Shown piece by piece: positions 23,133-31,801 of a stretch of DNA of 31,801 nucleotides. Every line of letters begins with the position of its first letter. Position 1 is the stretch's first letter. The stretch spans positions 1-31,801 of the forward strand of contig CALBPU010000114.1 of NCBI GenBank assembly GCA_937899395.1, given 5' to 3'. The notes beneath the pieces were generated by a model. It was not told the origin of the DNA. It saw only the letters and a program-made list of their open reading frames with translations, and ran no database searches. This stretch comes from an uncultured Fretibacterium sp. (GTDB taxonomy: Bacteria > Synergistota > Synergistia > Synergistales > Aminobacteriaceae). Both the position numbers and the translations under genes were made by a program.

Positions 23133-26100
23133 TTGAGAAAAAATTTACGAATTTTTTTGCTTTCGTTATTAGTTGTAATTTTCTCAGCGGCTTCAGTTTT
23201 TGCTCTCAGTATTGAAGAATTATACGAAGATGAATACGAGAGTTTAGCTTTAGCAGATACTGAAGGTTACAATTACAGAACGAGATTCGTTGCAACCCTT
23301 GACGGAGAAGGCGAAGCAGGCGATGTTGTCTGGGAAGTAACAATGGAAAATGAAAGCGATACTTGGCTTAAATGGAAAACAGATGCAAGAGACAGTAAAA
23401 TTCTTGTGCTTGAAGGCGTGCTTCCTGCTTCCGATAATTATGATCACGGTTACAGCGTTGTAGCTCACGTATCAGGAGATATTGAAAACCCTGAATCTGA
23501 ACCTGATGATTATGAAGGAGAAGAAGAATGGCCTGCTACTATCAGCGGCGATGTTTTTACAGATGCTTCTATATCTGTAACAGTTGACAGCAATCCTTAC
23601 ACCGTTGGAACATTTTCAGATCTTGTAACAATAGCTCCTGAAAGCGGAGTTGACCTTAACACAATGTCATCAAAATACGATGTAACTGTAACCAGTACTA
23701 CATACGAAGATGATGAAGGAGAAGAATACGACAACGTTATATTTGAAGAAGATACGTCTTTAATCAGTATTCCTTCTTGGCTCTCATTCTCAATAACAAA
23801 ACGTAGAAGCGGAGATCCGAGACAATTTGAAATTAAATATAATTCACCGTTACCAAGAGGCGACCGTGAAGCTATGGTGCTTGTACCTGCATATCCTGAC
23901 GATACATCTACTTATGACAACATGGTATTAGTCGGCTGGCCTGTAAAATATACGGCTCCTTCAATATCTCTCACTAAGCCGTCAAAAACAGATATTTCCA
24001 TGAAATACGGAACGACAACAACACTGTCAATATCGTACAAAACAGTTAAGCCTGTTGATGTTGCATTCGATACCGACAAGATGAAGATAGTGAGCTGGAA
24101 CAAACCTACAGGAACCTCAGGCACGTTAAACATAATCGTGAAGCCTGTCGCATTGTCAGGAGATGTTGCTGCAAAATTAATAGTCTATGATGACAACGAA
24201 AAATCAGCAGACATTGATTTCAAATTCTCAATCGCCGAATCAATCGCTGTATCTCCTGATGTAGTTACATGGAACGCAGCTATCGAACATGCTACATCGC
24301 AAACTCTTAACCTTTTAACCTCTGAAAGACCTGTACGTTATGAAACCTCACCTGAAATTCCTGATAATTTTAATTTGATGGTTATTTCAGATGACACTTC
24401 AATAACTCTCGAAGTATCTCCGACAAGTGAAGCTACAACTTATAACGGCAAAATTACATTTTATGATGCCGATAATGACCCTGCTGAAGTAACTCTTAAC
24501 ATCGAACCTATTGAAGCAATTTTGATTAAGGAAAGAGGAACAGACATTAAAATTCCTTCATCAGGTATAGGAGACTTAGAAGAAGATCCGGGAATTTTAC
24601 ATTTGTTAAACGATGTTCTTCCTGTTCGCTACACAGCAAAACCTGAAGCACCCGCAAATTTATACCTGGAAGTTTTATGGGGTGATGAGATTGACGAGGA
24701 AAGAATTATCAACGTGAGAGTTGACCCAAGTGAGCCTACAGCATACGAAGGAGTTTTAACTTTTTATGATGAAAACGGTTATACAGACAGCGTAAACTTA
24801 AAAGTCATCAAAAATATGTCAACACCTTCGGGAACTTCTTCATCATTTACGACATACCCGGGAGAAGGAACTAAGGCAATAAATTTGGAAGTCGGAGATT
24901 ATTTCGGCAATGTTTCATGGACAGTTGAAGACGGTTTACCTTCAGGAATTAATGCGGAATTGTTACCTGAGACAGGACCTTCAACAACTCTTAATGTTAA
25001 TATCGACGAAGATTTTGAGGGAGATTTTGGCGACTATTCGTTTGAAGTAATCGCTGAAGATGAAGCAGGACAACAAGTTACATTTACGATTAACATTACT
25101 GTAGATCCAATTCCAACGATAAAATTCGGTGAATATGAGCCGATTGTTAGTCTCGACGCTCGATTTTCAAAGGATATTAAAGTTTCGTTTGATACGGTTG
25201 CGCCTGTTTTGTGGGATTTAGCAGAGGAAAGCGACAGTGATATAGGCAGCTATGTCAGTTTTGATGTGAAATGGGAGACTTCATCAGCTGACGCAAATGC
25301 CGGAAATATGATCGTAACAATGGCTCCAATAACTTCCGAAATAAATACAGAGGCAGATATTAAAACAGATGATTTTTACGAGGTTATCCTTGCAGTAACT
25401 GACGCAAAAAATCAGGTTGTATATTTCCCTTTGCTGGTAAAAATTATTGTTCCTTCTTTAATACTTAGTGAGGAGAGCGTTAATCTCAGTGCTGTAGCCG
25501 GAAGCAGCGGAACTTCAAAGACGATTGCTTTGCTTGCTGATGAAAATTCGGAATATGAAGCTCCTATTACACCTGTAAGCTATGAATTTTCAGGTGATGA
25601 ACCTGATGAACGATTTAATTTTGCTTTAACTTCTGATGACTCATCAATAACTTTCAGCATAAAGCCTTCATGGCCAGAACTTACGTATGACGGAACTGTT
25701 ATGTTTGTTGATGCTTTCGGAAATTCAAGCACGGTTGATTTAGAATTAGCTTCTACATCAGCAGGTGAAATTGGAATCACATCAGATATTGATGTTGCGG
25801 ACTTAAACGTTACAGCAGGTCAATCATCGAATATAACATTAACTGTTAATAATGCTTTCGGAGAAGTAAATTGGACAATAGAAAATGTTCCTGAATGGTT
25901 GAAAGTAACGCCGTCGTCAACAACAGGAAATTCAGTAACATTTACAATCGAAGCTGATGACGGTGCAAGCGGCAGTTATTCGTTCAATATCGAAGCCGAA
26001 GACGAAGCAGGAAATTCAGCGACGTTTACAATCAAAGGTGAAGTTAATGTTCCTGAATTGACGCTTTCAAATCTTCCCGGAACAATCACCGCAATTTACG

Positions 26101-27566
26101 GTCAAACTACGACTGAGACATTTAATTTCAGCGGTACAACGATTACAGGTCATAAATTTACGGACGATATTTCCGAGAATGTTGAAGTATCTGTTGAATA
26201 TCCGACTGCTTTAGACAGCGGAAATATTACACTCTCAATCACTCCTGTAAAAATGGCTGATGAAACATATTCAACGACACTTGCATTTTCAGACGCTTAC
26301 GGCCATGAACCTAAAGCCGAATTAACGATTGAAGTTGTTGTGCCTAAGCTCGTAATTTCGGAAGATGAAGCGGAAATTTCAGCAAATCTCGGAGGCTCTA
26401 ACAGCACATCTCTTAACTTAACAGGAACCTACAAAGCCGCTCCGATAAGTTTTGAAGCTTCACCTGAAATTGATGAAGGATTTGGCTTCAGCGTTGAATC
26501 TAATGACACGAAAATTACTCTTATTGCTCAACCTACAGAACCTCTTGAGGATTATGAAGGCGAAATTACGTTCAACGATGCTTTTGAACATTCTGACACA
26601 GTAAACCTTAAAATTCATGTTGTATCTGAAGAACCTTTCAGCATTACTCAGACAAGAGGCGAAAATGATATAACCCTCAATGCTGAAGAGAGCACAACAA
26701 TAGCTTTCCAAGCAAATGAACCTAAAGGCACTGTAACATGGACAGCAAGAAGCAGCGGCGTAACAATTACTCCTGCAACTGCAACAGGAACTACGGCAAC
26801 ATTCACGATTACAGCAGGTTCATCAGCAGTTAATAACGGCAGTATTCAAATTACAGCAACAGACGGCAACACTACAGTTAATGCAACGATTACTGTAACT
26901 GTTATAGCTAAAGAAGCAACAACTCCTGACGAAACTAATATGAATATCGAAAGCGAAGATGTCGTTACGAATTTGCTTGAAACTTTAGGTGTGTCAGACA
27001 ATAATGAAGTCGCTGAACTTCCTGTTGATGATGAAACTATTGTCAGCACAAAACAAAGAAGCGCAAGTGATGTAGCAGGTGAAGTACCGAGCAAAGAGAC
27101 ATTAAAACTCGTGCTTCCGTTAATTACTCCTAAGGAAACAAAGATTTATGTGTTTGCAATAGACAGGTCAAAGCTCAGGGATTTATTCAAAGTCGGAGAG
27201 GAAATTTTTGTTCACATGACAAACAAGAATACAGCTTCTGCTTCAGGATTCTATGCTTCAGCAAGTGAAGGAGCAAAACTCGTTGATGATTACGGCAAAG
27301 AAATTAAAACATTCCCTGCAAGCGGCAATATTAATGTTGCAGGACTTATGCAGGCAGGAGGAAGTTATTCTACGATAATAACCTCATCTGCACCAGAACC
27401 ACAACAGCCTGATGACTCTCAGAAGCCTGATGACCAAGAAGAACCGAAAGAAACAAGTGATAACGTTCTTGAAAGTCCGAGCGGAACTTGTAACGGAGGG
27501 TTCGGAATTTTAGCTCTTGCAGTTTTAGGAGCTTCGTTAGTTTTTCGCAAAAGAATTTCCCTTTAA
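23133..27566 (+). CDS. Giant exported Ig-like surface protein with Synerg-CTERM tail
   Basis: 1477 residues. Start is TTG at 23133 after a strong TAGGAGGAAAG site. Signal peptide at residues 1-25 (KNLRIFLLSLLVVIFSAASVFA). The bulk, from about 265 to 1250, is made of repeating beta-sandwich units of two alternating kinds: one with F-N-x3-V-x-SDDTSITL-like strands (near 412, 827, 1116) followed by TYxGxITFYDA-type endings, and one with FGxVxWTVE...YSFxVxAEDEAG (near 590, 908, 1196). A separate domain (about 1268-1420, LKLVLPLITPKETKIYVFAI) precedes a Pro/Asp/Glu linker (EPQQPDDSQKPDD) and the Synerg-CTERM tail (GTCNGGFGILALAVLG, then RKR). The only Cys is in the tail. It is probably cell-surface anchored and adhesive or structural. 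Monocistronic, with promoter and terminator. No enzymatic domain recognised. Confidence 0.9.
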   Translation: MRKNLRIFLLSLLVVIFSAASVFALSIEELYEDEYESLALADTEGYNYRTRFVATLDGEGEAGDVVWEVTMENESDTWLKWKTDARDSKILVLEGVLPASDNYDHGYSVVAHVSGDIENPESEPDDYEGEEEWPATISGDVFTDASISVTVDSNPYTVGTFSDLVTIAPESGVDLNTMSSKYDVTVTSTTYEDDEGEEYDNVIFEEDTSLISIPSWLSFSITKRRSGDPRQFEIKYNSPLPRGDREAMVLVPAYPDDTSTYDNMVLVGWPVKYTAPSISLTKPSKTDISMKYGTTTTLSISYKTVKPVDVAFDTDKMKIVSWNKPTGTSGTLNIIVKPVALSGDVAAKLIVYDDNEKSADIDFKFSIAESIAVSPDVVTWNAAIEHATSQTLNLLTSERPVRYETSPEIPDNFNLMVISDDTSITLEVSPTSEATTYNGKITFYDADNDPAEVTLNIEPIEAILIKERGTDIKIPSSGIGDLEEDPGILHLLNDVLPVRYTAKPEAPANLYLEVLWGDEIDEERIINVRVDPSEPTAYEGVLTFYDENGYTDSVNLKVIKNMSTPSGTSSSFTTYPGEGTKAINLEVGDYFGNVSWTVEDGLPSGINAELLPETGPSTTLNVNIDEDFEGDFGDYSFEVIAEDEAGQQVTFTINITVDPIPTIKFGEYEPIVSLDARFSKDIKVSFDTVAPVLWDLAEESDSDIGSYVSFDVKWETSSADANAGNMIVTMAPITSEINTEADIKTDDFYEVILAVTDAKNQVVYFPLLVKIIVPSLILSEESVNLSAVAGSSGTSKTIALLADENSEYEAPITPVSYEFSGDEPDERFNFALTSDDSSITFSIKPSWPELTYDGTVMFVDAFGNSSTVDLELASTSAGEIGITSDIDVADLNVTAGQSSNITLTVNNAFGEVNWTIENVPEWLKVTPSSTTGNSVTFTIEADDGASGSYSFNIEAEDEAGNSATFTIKGEVNVPELTLSNLPGTITAIYGQTTTETFNFSGTTITGHKFTDDISENVEVSVEYPTALDSGNITLSITPVKMADETYSTTLAFSDAYGHEPKAELTIEVVVPKLVISEDEAEISANLGGSNSTSLNLTGTYKAAPISFEASPEIDEGFGFSVESNDTKITLIAQPTEPLEDYEGEITFNDAFEHSDTVNLKIHVVSEEPFSITQTRGENDITLNAEESTTIAFQANEPKGTVTWTARSSGVTITPATATGTTATFTITAGSSAVNNGSIQITATDGNTTVNATITVTVIAKEATTPDETNMNIESEDVVTNLLETLGVSDNNEVAELPVDDETIVSTKQRSASDVAGEVPSKETLKLVLPLITPKETKIYVFAIDRSKLRDLFKVGEEIFVHMTNKNTASASGFYASASEGAKLVDDYGKEIKTFPASGNINVAGLMQAGGSYSTIITSSAPEPQQPDDSQKPDDQEEPKETSDNVLESPSGTCNGGFGILALAVLGASLVFRKRISL

Positions 27567-27581
27567 TCCATTATAAAATTA

Positions 27582-27621
27582 AACCCGTAGGCTAAACTTA
27601 AAACCTGCGGGTTCTTTTTTT
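27582..27621. terminator. Rho-independent terminator, likely bidirectional
   Basis: AACCCGTAGG (27582-27591) pairs with CCTGCGGGTT (27604-27613) over ten pairs including one G-T, loop 12 bases, followed by CTTTTTTT on the plus strand. On the minus strand the hairpin is followed by TTTAATTTTAT, so it can also end the ppdK transcript (stop at 27648). Confidence 0.92.
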
Positions 27622-27647
27622 ACGGTTAAGATTTCAATCCTTAATTT

Positions 27648-30290
27648 TTATTTCAAAACTCCCAATGCTGCATGTGCCGCCGCAATTCTCGCTACAGGAA
27701 CTCTGAACGGTGAACAGCTAACGTAATTCAATCCGACCGAATGACAGAAAGCTATACTTGCAGGATTGCCTCCATGCTCACCGCAAATTCCTACAGACAT
27801 ATTCGGATTTACGCTGCGTCCTTTTTCAACCGCCATTTTTACAAGCTGTCCAGGGCCATCACGATCAAGTTCTGCAAACGGGTTCTCTTTGAAAACGCCT
27901 TTGTCGATATACTGGAACAAGAATTTGTTTTCAGCATCGTCTCTTGAATATCCGAGTGTAGTTTGTGTTAAGTCGTTAGTTCCGCATGAGAAGAATTGTG
28001 CATACTCCGCTAATTGGTCAGCTACTAATGCCGCTCTCGGTACTTCAACCATTGTTCCGACAAGATATTTGAAATCAACTCCCGAAGCCTTCATTACTTC
28101 AGCAGCAATTCTATCGGCCATTTCTCTGAAGAATTTCATTTCGGGTTTTGTTCCTACTAACGGGATCATTACTTCAGGTTTAACAACTACGCCTTCCTTT
28201 GTGAGTTCAACGACTGCCTCGAAAATTGCGCTCATCTGCATCTCGTAAATTTCGGGGTAAATCATTCCGAGTCTGCAACCTCTGAAACCTAACATCGGGT
28301 TATTTTCATGAAGCTGATGAACTTTATCGAGAGTTTCGTTAAGCTTCTTTGCCTCTTCAGGTGTAGCTGTCTTCAATGCCTCTAAAATGTTCGGCTCTTT
28401 CGGTAAAAATTCATGCAACGGAGGATCAAGCAAACGAATTATTACAGGCAGTCCGTCCATAGCTCTGAAAATTCCTACGAAGTCCTCTTTCTGCATGACC
28501 TTTAATTTTGCAAGAGCATCTTTGCGTTCCTCTTTACCTGTTTCAGAATTACCGAGAGCAACAACAAGTCTCTGCATTACAGGAAGCCTGTCAACTCCCA
28601 TGAACATATGTTCTGTTCTGCAAAGTCCAACACCTTTAGCTCCAAAATCTCTGGCTCTCTTAGCATCTTCAGGGGTATCGGCGTTTGTCCAGACCATTAA
28701 TTTTGCGTTCTCGTCTGCCCATGATAACAATTTCTTGAAATCATCGCTGAATGTAGCGTCAACCATTTTTGCTTCACCTGCTAAGAAATTGCCCGTAGTT
28801 CCGTCAACAGTTACCCAATCGCCCTTCTTGAATACTCTGTCGCCGACTGTCAAAGTCTCTTTGTCAACGTCAATAACAGCAGCTTCGCAACCGCATACAG
28901 CAGGCTTGCCCATTCCGCGAGCAACAACAGCAGCGTGTGATGTCATGCCGCCTCTTGAAGTTACGACACCGTTTGAAGCGAATAATCCGTGAATATCATC
29001 GGGGCTTGTTTCGGGTCTTGCAAGAATAACAGGTTTGTTCTGGCGTGCCCATTCTTCAGCCTCATCAGCAGAGAACACTAACATTCCCGCACCTGCTCCT
29101 GGTGATGCCGGAAGACCTTTTGCGATAAAGTCCTGAGCAGCTGATTTATCAACCTGACGATGCAATAATTGCTCTACTTGGTCAGGCGATACTCTCGTTA
29201 CGGCTGTCTTAGTGTCGATTAATCCCTCGTTCACCATATCAACAGCAACTTTTACGGCAGCACTTGCAGTTCTCTTTCCTGCTCTGGTTTGAAGAAGGAA
29301 TAATTTTCCTCGCTCAATCGTAAATTCGATATCCTGCATTTCCTGATAAGTTTTTTCAAGGTGGCTTGTTAATTTGCAAAGCTCATTGTAAATTTCAGGC
29401 ATTTTCTGTTCAAGTTCAGCGATCGGCATAGGTGTTCTAATTCCTGCAACAACGTCTTCACCCTGAGCATTAATTAAAAATTCTCCGTAAAGTTTATTTT
29501 CACCTGTTGAAGGATTACGTGTGAAGCAAACGCCCGTTCCGCAATCATCACCGAGATTTCCGAAAATCATTGCGATAACGTTTACGGCTGTTCCGAGATT
29601 GTCATCGATCTTGTTAATCTTTCTGTATGTAATTGCTCTCGGAATATTCCAGCTCTTGAAGACCGCTTCAATAGCTCTGCGTAACTGAATCCAAGGATCT
29701 GTTGGGAAATCATTGCCTGTTGATTCTTTGTAAATGGCTTTGTATTTCATCAATAATTTCTCAAGGACTTCGGCGGGAATTTGATAATCCTGTTCAACTC
29801 CTGCTGTTTTTCTTGCTTCAGCCAAAGCTGCTTCAAACGAATCAAAATTAACTTCATCGACAACGCTTGAGAACATCTGAATAAATCTGCGGTAAGAATC
29901 TAATGCAAATCTCTTATTGCCTGATGATTCAGCAAGTCCTTTAACTGTTTCGTCATTAAGTCCGAGATTCAAAATTGTTTCCATCATTCCGGGCATTGAA
30001 ATAGGTGCGCCCGAACGAACTGAAACAAGCAATGGGTTTTTGCTGTCATTAAATTTTTTGCCGGTATCTTTTTCGAGCTGTGCTACGGCGTTTTTAACAT
30101 CGTCCCAAACTTCGTCCATAATTTTGGGATCCTTCATGTATTTGCGGCATACTTCGGTTGTTAAGATGAAACCTGCGGGAACAGGTAAACCTGATTGAGC
30201 CATTGTGCAAAGGTTAGCACCTTTTCCACCAAGTAATAAACGATTTTTTCCGTCTCCGTCTTTAAGACTGTAAACAAAACGTTCAGACAT
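27648..30290 (-). CDS. ppdK: Pyruvate, phosphate dikinase
   Basis: Interconverts PEP, AMP and pyrophosphate with pyruvate, ATP and phosphate; in anaerobes it serves PPi-linked glycolysis or gluconeogenesis. 880 residues, normal length. Seen: N-terminal nucleotide-binding domain (LLGGKGANLCTMAQSGLPVPAGF, VRSGAPISMPGMMETILNLG), central phosphohistidine domain with GGMTSHAAVVARGMGKPAVCG (catalytic His) and the C-terminal PEP domain (VGLCRTEHMF, LPVIIRLLDPPLHEF, FSCGTNDLTQ, GICGEHGGNPAS with the catalytic Cys, CSPFRVPVARIAAA). The frame opens at TTG 30302, but the ATG at 30290 gives the family start MSERFVYS; TTG is too close to GGAG. Alone on the minus strand. A TATAAT and a CodY-like sequence lie upstream. 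Identification is secure. Confidence 0.97.
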   Translation of the reverse strand: MSERFVYSLKDGDGKNRLLLGGKGANLCTMAQSGLPVPAGFILTTEVCRKYMKDPKIMDEVWDDVKNAVAQLEKDTGKKFNDSKNPLLVSVRSGAPISMPGMMETILNLGLNDETVKGLAESSGNKRFALDSYRRFIQMFSSVVDEVNFDSFEAALAEARKTAGVEQDYQIPAEVLEKLLMKYKAIYKESTGNDFPTDPWIQLRRAIEAVFKSWNIPRAITYRKINKIDDNLGTAVNVIAMIFGNLGDDCGTGVCFTRNPSTGENKLYGEFLINAQGEDVVAGIRTPMPIAELEQKMPEIYNELCKLTSHLEKTYQEMQDIEFTIERGKLFLLQTRAGKRTASAAVKVAVDMVNEGLIDTKTAVTRVSPDQVEQLLHRQVDKSAAQDFIAKGLPASPGAGAGMLVFSADEAEEWARQNKPVILARPETSPDDIHGLFASNGVVTSRGGMTSHAAVVARGMGKPAVCGCEAAVIDVDKETLTVGDRVFKKGDWVTVDGTTGNFLAGEAKMVDATFSDDFKKLLSWADENAKLMVWTNADTPEDAKRARDFGAKGVGLCRTEHMFMGVDRLPVMQRLVVALGNSETGKEERKDALAKLKVMQKEDFVGIFRAMDGLPVIIRLLDPPLHEFLPKEPNILEALKTATPEEAKKLNETLDKVHQLHENNPMLGFRGCRLGMIYPEIYEMQMSAIFEAVVELTKEGVVVKPEVMIPLVGTKPEMKFFREMADRIAAEVMKASGVDFKYLVGTMVEVPRAALVADQLAEYAQFFSCGTNDLTQTTLGYSRDDAENKFLFQYIDKGVFKENPFAELDRDGPGQLVKMAVEKGRSVNPNMSVGICGEHGGNPASIAFCHSVGLNYVSCSPFRVPVARIAAAHAALGVLK

Positions 30291-30341
30291 TAAGAATATC
30301 AACTCCTAAATAAAAATTTTTGTTTCTGAAAATATGAAATA

Positions 30342-30347
30342 ATTATA
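30342..30347 (-). promoter_or_regulatory. Candidate -10 of the ppdK promoter
   Basis: TATAAT on the minus strand, about 52 bases upstream of the ppdK ATG, in the 92-base intergenic space. No good -35 is seen at 17 bases. The leader then contains GTTTCTGAAAAT, a partial CodY box, near the expected transcript start. Confidence 0.45.
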
Positions 30348-30382
30348 GATAATTTTCTTGAAAAATCCCTGCGTCATTTTAA

Positions 30383-31143
30383 TTAAAAATTAAAATTATC
30401 TTTGTTGGCAGGATAAATTTTTTTGAACCTCTTAAACATTTCATCATAAATTTTTGACCATTCTAAATTCGTTTCAGTTACTTCATCATCAAAGCTGACA
30501 ATTTTTTCACAGGCTTCTTTGATACTTGAATAAGTTTTTGTTCCAACCATAGCTAAAATTGCCGCACCTATACAGCTCTGTTCATTCACTCTATTTGTAA
30601 TTACTTCACAATTTAATGAGGACGCTAAAATTTTTTTGAAAGCCTCGCTCCTTACTCCTCCTCCTGAAGCTATTACGCGGTTAAAATTCATCGTGTAAAG
30701 GAAAATTTGAGAGACATAATAATTGACTCGCTGTTCCGATATTTGAAATCAAAATTCCGCTGTCGGTCATTCCGTTTCCTGCTGCTTGAACTAAAGTGTC
30801 TCCTCCTCCGTAAACAACAGGCACTCCTTTTTTTAAGCCAGTTTCATTTTCGCAAATTTCCGAAACATGGCCGGCAATTTCAGATGATTCATGACAAGGC
30901 ACGAAAATATTTTTGTCAAGTCCAAGAGCCTCAATAATTTCCCAAGCCCAATCTTGTTTTTCAGTTTTTTTCAGGTTGAAAGTTATGTTTTAGAATTGAT
31001 TAAATCTCTTAATGTCTCTGAAGTTGCTGACCACAAAATTTTCATGTCCTGTTCAGCGTAAGACTGTTGAGACTTTATTATGTCATATTCGCGTTGTGAT
31101 ATTCCGATGAAATTCCGATGTCAATTCCTATGAAATAACGCAA
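30383..31143 (-). pseudogene. Decayed FGGY-family carbohydrate kinase (xylulokinase-like)
   Basis: Pieces of one kinase lie in order but in different frames, with gaps. The 5' end is a TTG at 31143 behind AGGAGAGGAG, reading RYFIGIDIG, the FGGY nucleotide-binding start. After a frame change come YDIIKSQQSYAEQDMKILWS and ETLRDLINSKT, then a stop. About 170 residues of the N-terminal domain are missing before KQDWAWEIIEALGLDKNIFV, EIAGHVSEICENETGLKKGV, VVYGGGDTLVQAAGNGM and NIGTASQLLCLSN. Another large loss precedes NFNRVIASGGGVRSEAFKKI and the C-terminus SCIGAAILAMVG. About 760 bases remain of the roughly 1500 expected. At least three internal deletions make function very unlikely. The lost substrate was probably a sugar such as xylulose, by resemblance only. 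Confidence 0.88.
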
Positions 31144-31173
31144 AAATTCTTACTCCTCTCCTCGTAACTCAAT

Positions 31174-31725
31174 TTAAGATTTATATATTTTACATTGGTT
31201 ACGTCCGCCTTTTTTCGCCTCATAAAGTGCCGTATCGCTCTCATGAATTAATTGGTCTATAGTTTTCTCTTCACCTTTTAATTTCTGTGATATTCCTGCA
31301 CTAACTGATAATTTTTTCATAGTTCGAATACCTTTGTAATAGTCCAACAAATTTTTCATGAACAAATTAACTTTTTTCTCAACGTCCTTAACTGATATTT
31401 CGCCAATCAAAACAACCATAAATTCATCGCCGCCCATTCGAGCAGCAAATCCGTTCGTGAAATCTCTTTGCATCATTTCCGCCGTAGCAGCTAATGCCCT
31501 GTCGCCCGCCTGATGTCCGTAAGTGTCATTGACGAATTTGAAATTGTCGAGATCGAAATATATACATGTTATATTCTCCTCGTCTTTATGAGTCTCAATA
31601 TATTCCTGTAAAAACCATCTTGTCGCTAAACCCGTTAAATAATCCTGACGTGCCATTTCAATAATACGCTTTTCATGTTCAAGTTCTTCGGAATTAATTT
31701 CAATTTCGGATTTTAATTGCCTCAT
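31174..31725 (-). CDS. GGDEF-domain diguanylate cyclase (possibly 5'-incomplete)
   Basis: Makes cyclic di-GMP from two GTP. 183 residues from the first ATG: a helical, coiled-coil-like start (SEIEINSEELEHEKRIIEMA), DYLTGLATR, the substrate motifs FDLDNFKFVNDTYGHQAGD (Asp58, Asn66, Asp75) and MGGDEF at 97-102, then VSAGISQ and ALYEAKKGGRN. The active site looks intact. The RxxD product-inhibition site expected five residues before GGDEF is absent (FTNG there). The ATG at 31725 has no ribosome binding site, and the frame stays open upstream through a heptamer repeat to the window edge, so the protein probably continues with a sensor part outside or has been cut there. The family is secure, the start is not. 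Confidence 0.85.
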   Translation of the reverse strand: MRQLKSEIEINSEELEHEKRIIEMARQDYLTGLATRWFLQEYIETHKDEENITCIYFDLDNFKFVNDTYGHQAGDRALAATAEMMQRDFTNGFAARMGGDEFMVVLIGEISVKDVEKKVNLFMKNLLDYYKGIRTMKKLSVSAGISQKLKGEEKTIDQLIHESDTALYEAKKGGRNQCKIYKS

Positions 31726-31770
31726 TAATTTTTTGAAGTAAAATTTAATTGATAATTTGATAATTCTATT

Positions 31771-31801
31771 GGGGATTGGGGATTGGGGATTGGGGATTGG
31801 G
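31771..31801 (+). repeat. Tandem heptamer GGGGATT, at least 4.4 copies, at the window edge
   Basis: GGGGATT at 31771-31777, 31778-31784, 31785-31791 and 31792-31798, then GGG, running off the window. ATT precedes the first copy. Four or more G4 runs with three-base loops can form a G-quadruplex on the plus strand. It lies just upstream of the GGDEF frame; a unit of 7 changes frame with copy number. Confidence 0.9.

Noticed and set aside
1..31801. CRISPR arrays, transposases, insertion sequences, riboswitches or phage genes.
   Set aside because: None recognised: no spaced repeats, no transposase or integrase motifs, and no riboswitch-like leader that I could support.

Overview
The window is chromosomal DNA of an AT-rich bacterium (roughly 35-40% GC by eye), most likely a low-GC, gut-type member of Synergistota. 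The best taxonomic clue is a 1477-residue exported protein ending in a Synerg-CTERM-like tail (GTCNGG, hydrophobic stretch, RKR) and a second, broken gene with the same kind of GGGCN motif. A hslV-hslU-codY operon and a HrcA/CIRCE-controlled hrcA-grpE-dnaK operon fit this placement. Non-AUG starts are common.

Layout. 1-2538: dnaK (cut by the window edge), grpE and hrcA on the minus strand behind a CIRCE operator. 2646-4475: a membrane nucleotide-sugar dehydratase. 4660-9810: dnaX and dnaE, a plus-strand replication operon. 9822-12731: an accessory surface block on the minus strand (initiating sugar phosphotransferase, a TasA/camelysin-like exported protein, a broken Synerg-CTERM protein) whose far end is a rearrangement scar abutting dnaE. 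13007-13261: Thr-Tyr-Thr tRNA operon with a near-consensus promoter. 13537-16341: hslV-hslU-codY. 16402-18168: radical SAM protein. 18193-19894: a compact type II restriction-modification system of the MunI/EcoRI fold class, with endonuclease and controller divergent from an MT-A70-like methyltransferase. 19907-22922: minC-minD-minE-rodA. 23133-27566: giant Ig-like surface protein with its own promoter and terminator. 27648-30290: pyruvate phosphate dikinase. 30383-31143: a decayed FGGY sugar kinase. 31174-31725: a GGDEF protein, and at the window edge a G-rich heptamer repeat.

Most genes are housekeeping (protein folding and turnover, replication, division-site placement, cell elongation, C3 metabolism, GTP/nutrient sensing by CodY). 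The accessory content is surface and biofilm related (dehydratase, sugar transferase, TasA-like protein, Ig-like proteins, c-di-GMP synthase) plus DNA defence. Several changeable sequences sit with surface or signalling genes: a T10 run in a signal-peptide region, a G9 run upstream of the sugar transferase, and a heptamer repeat upstream of the GGDEF gene. The most concrete new system is the MunI-like restriction-modification locus, whose predicted CAATTG site I found only once in the window.
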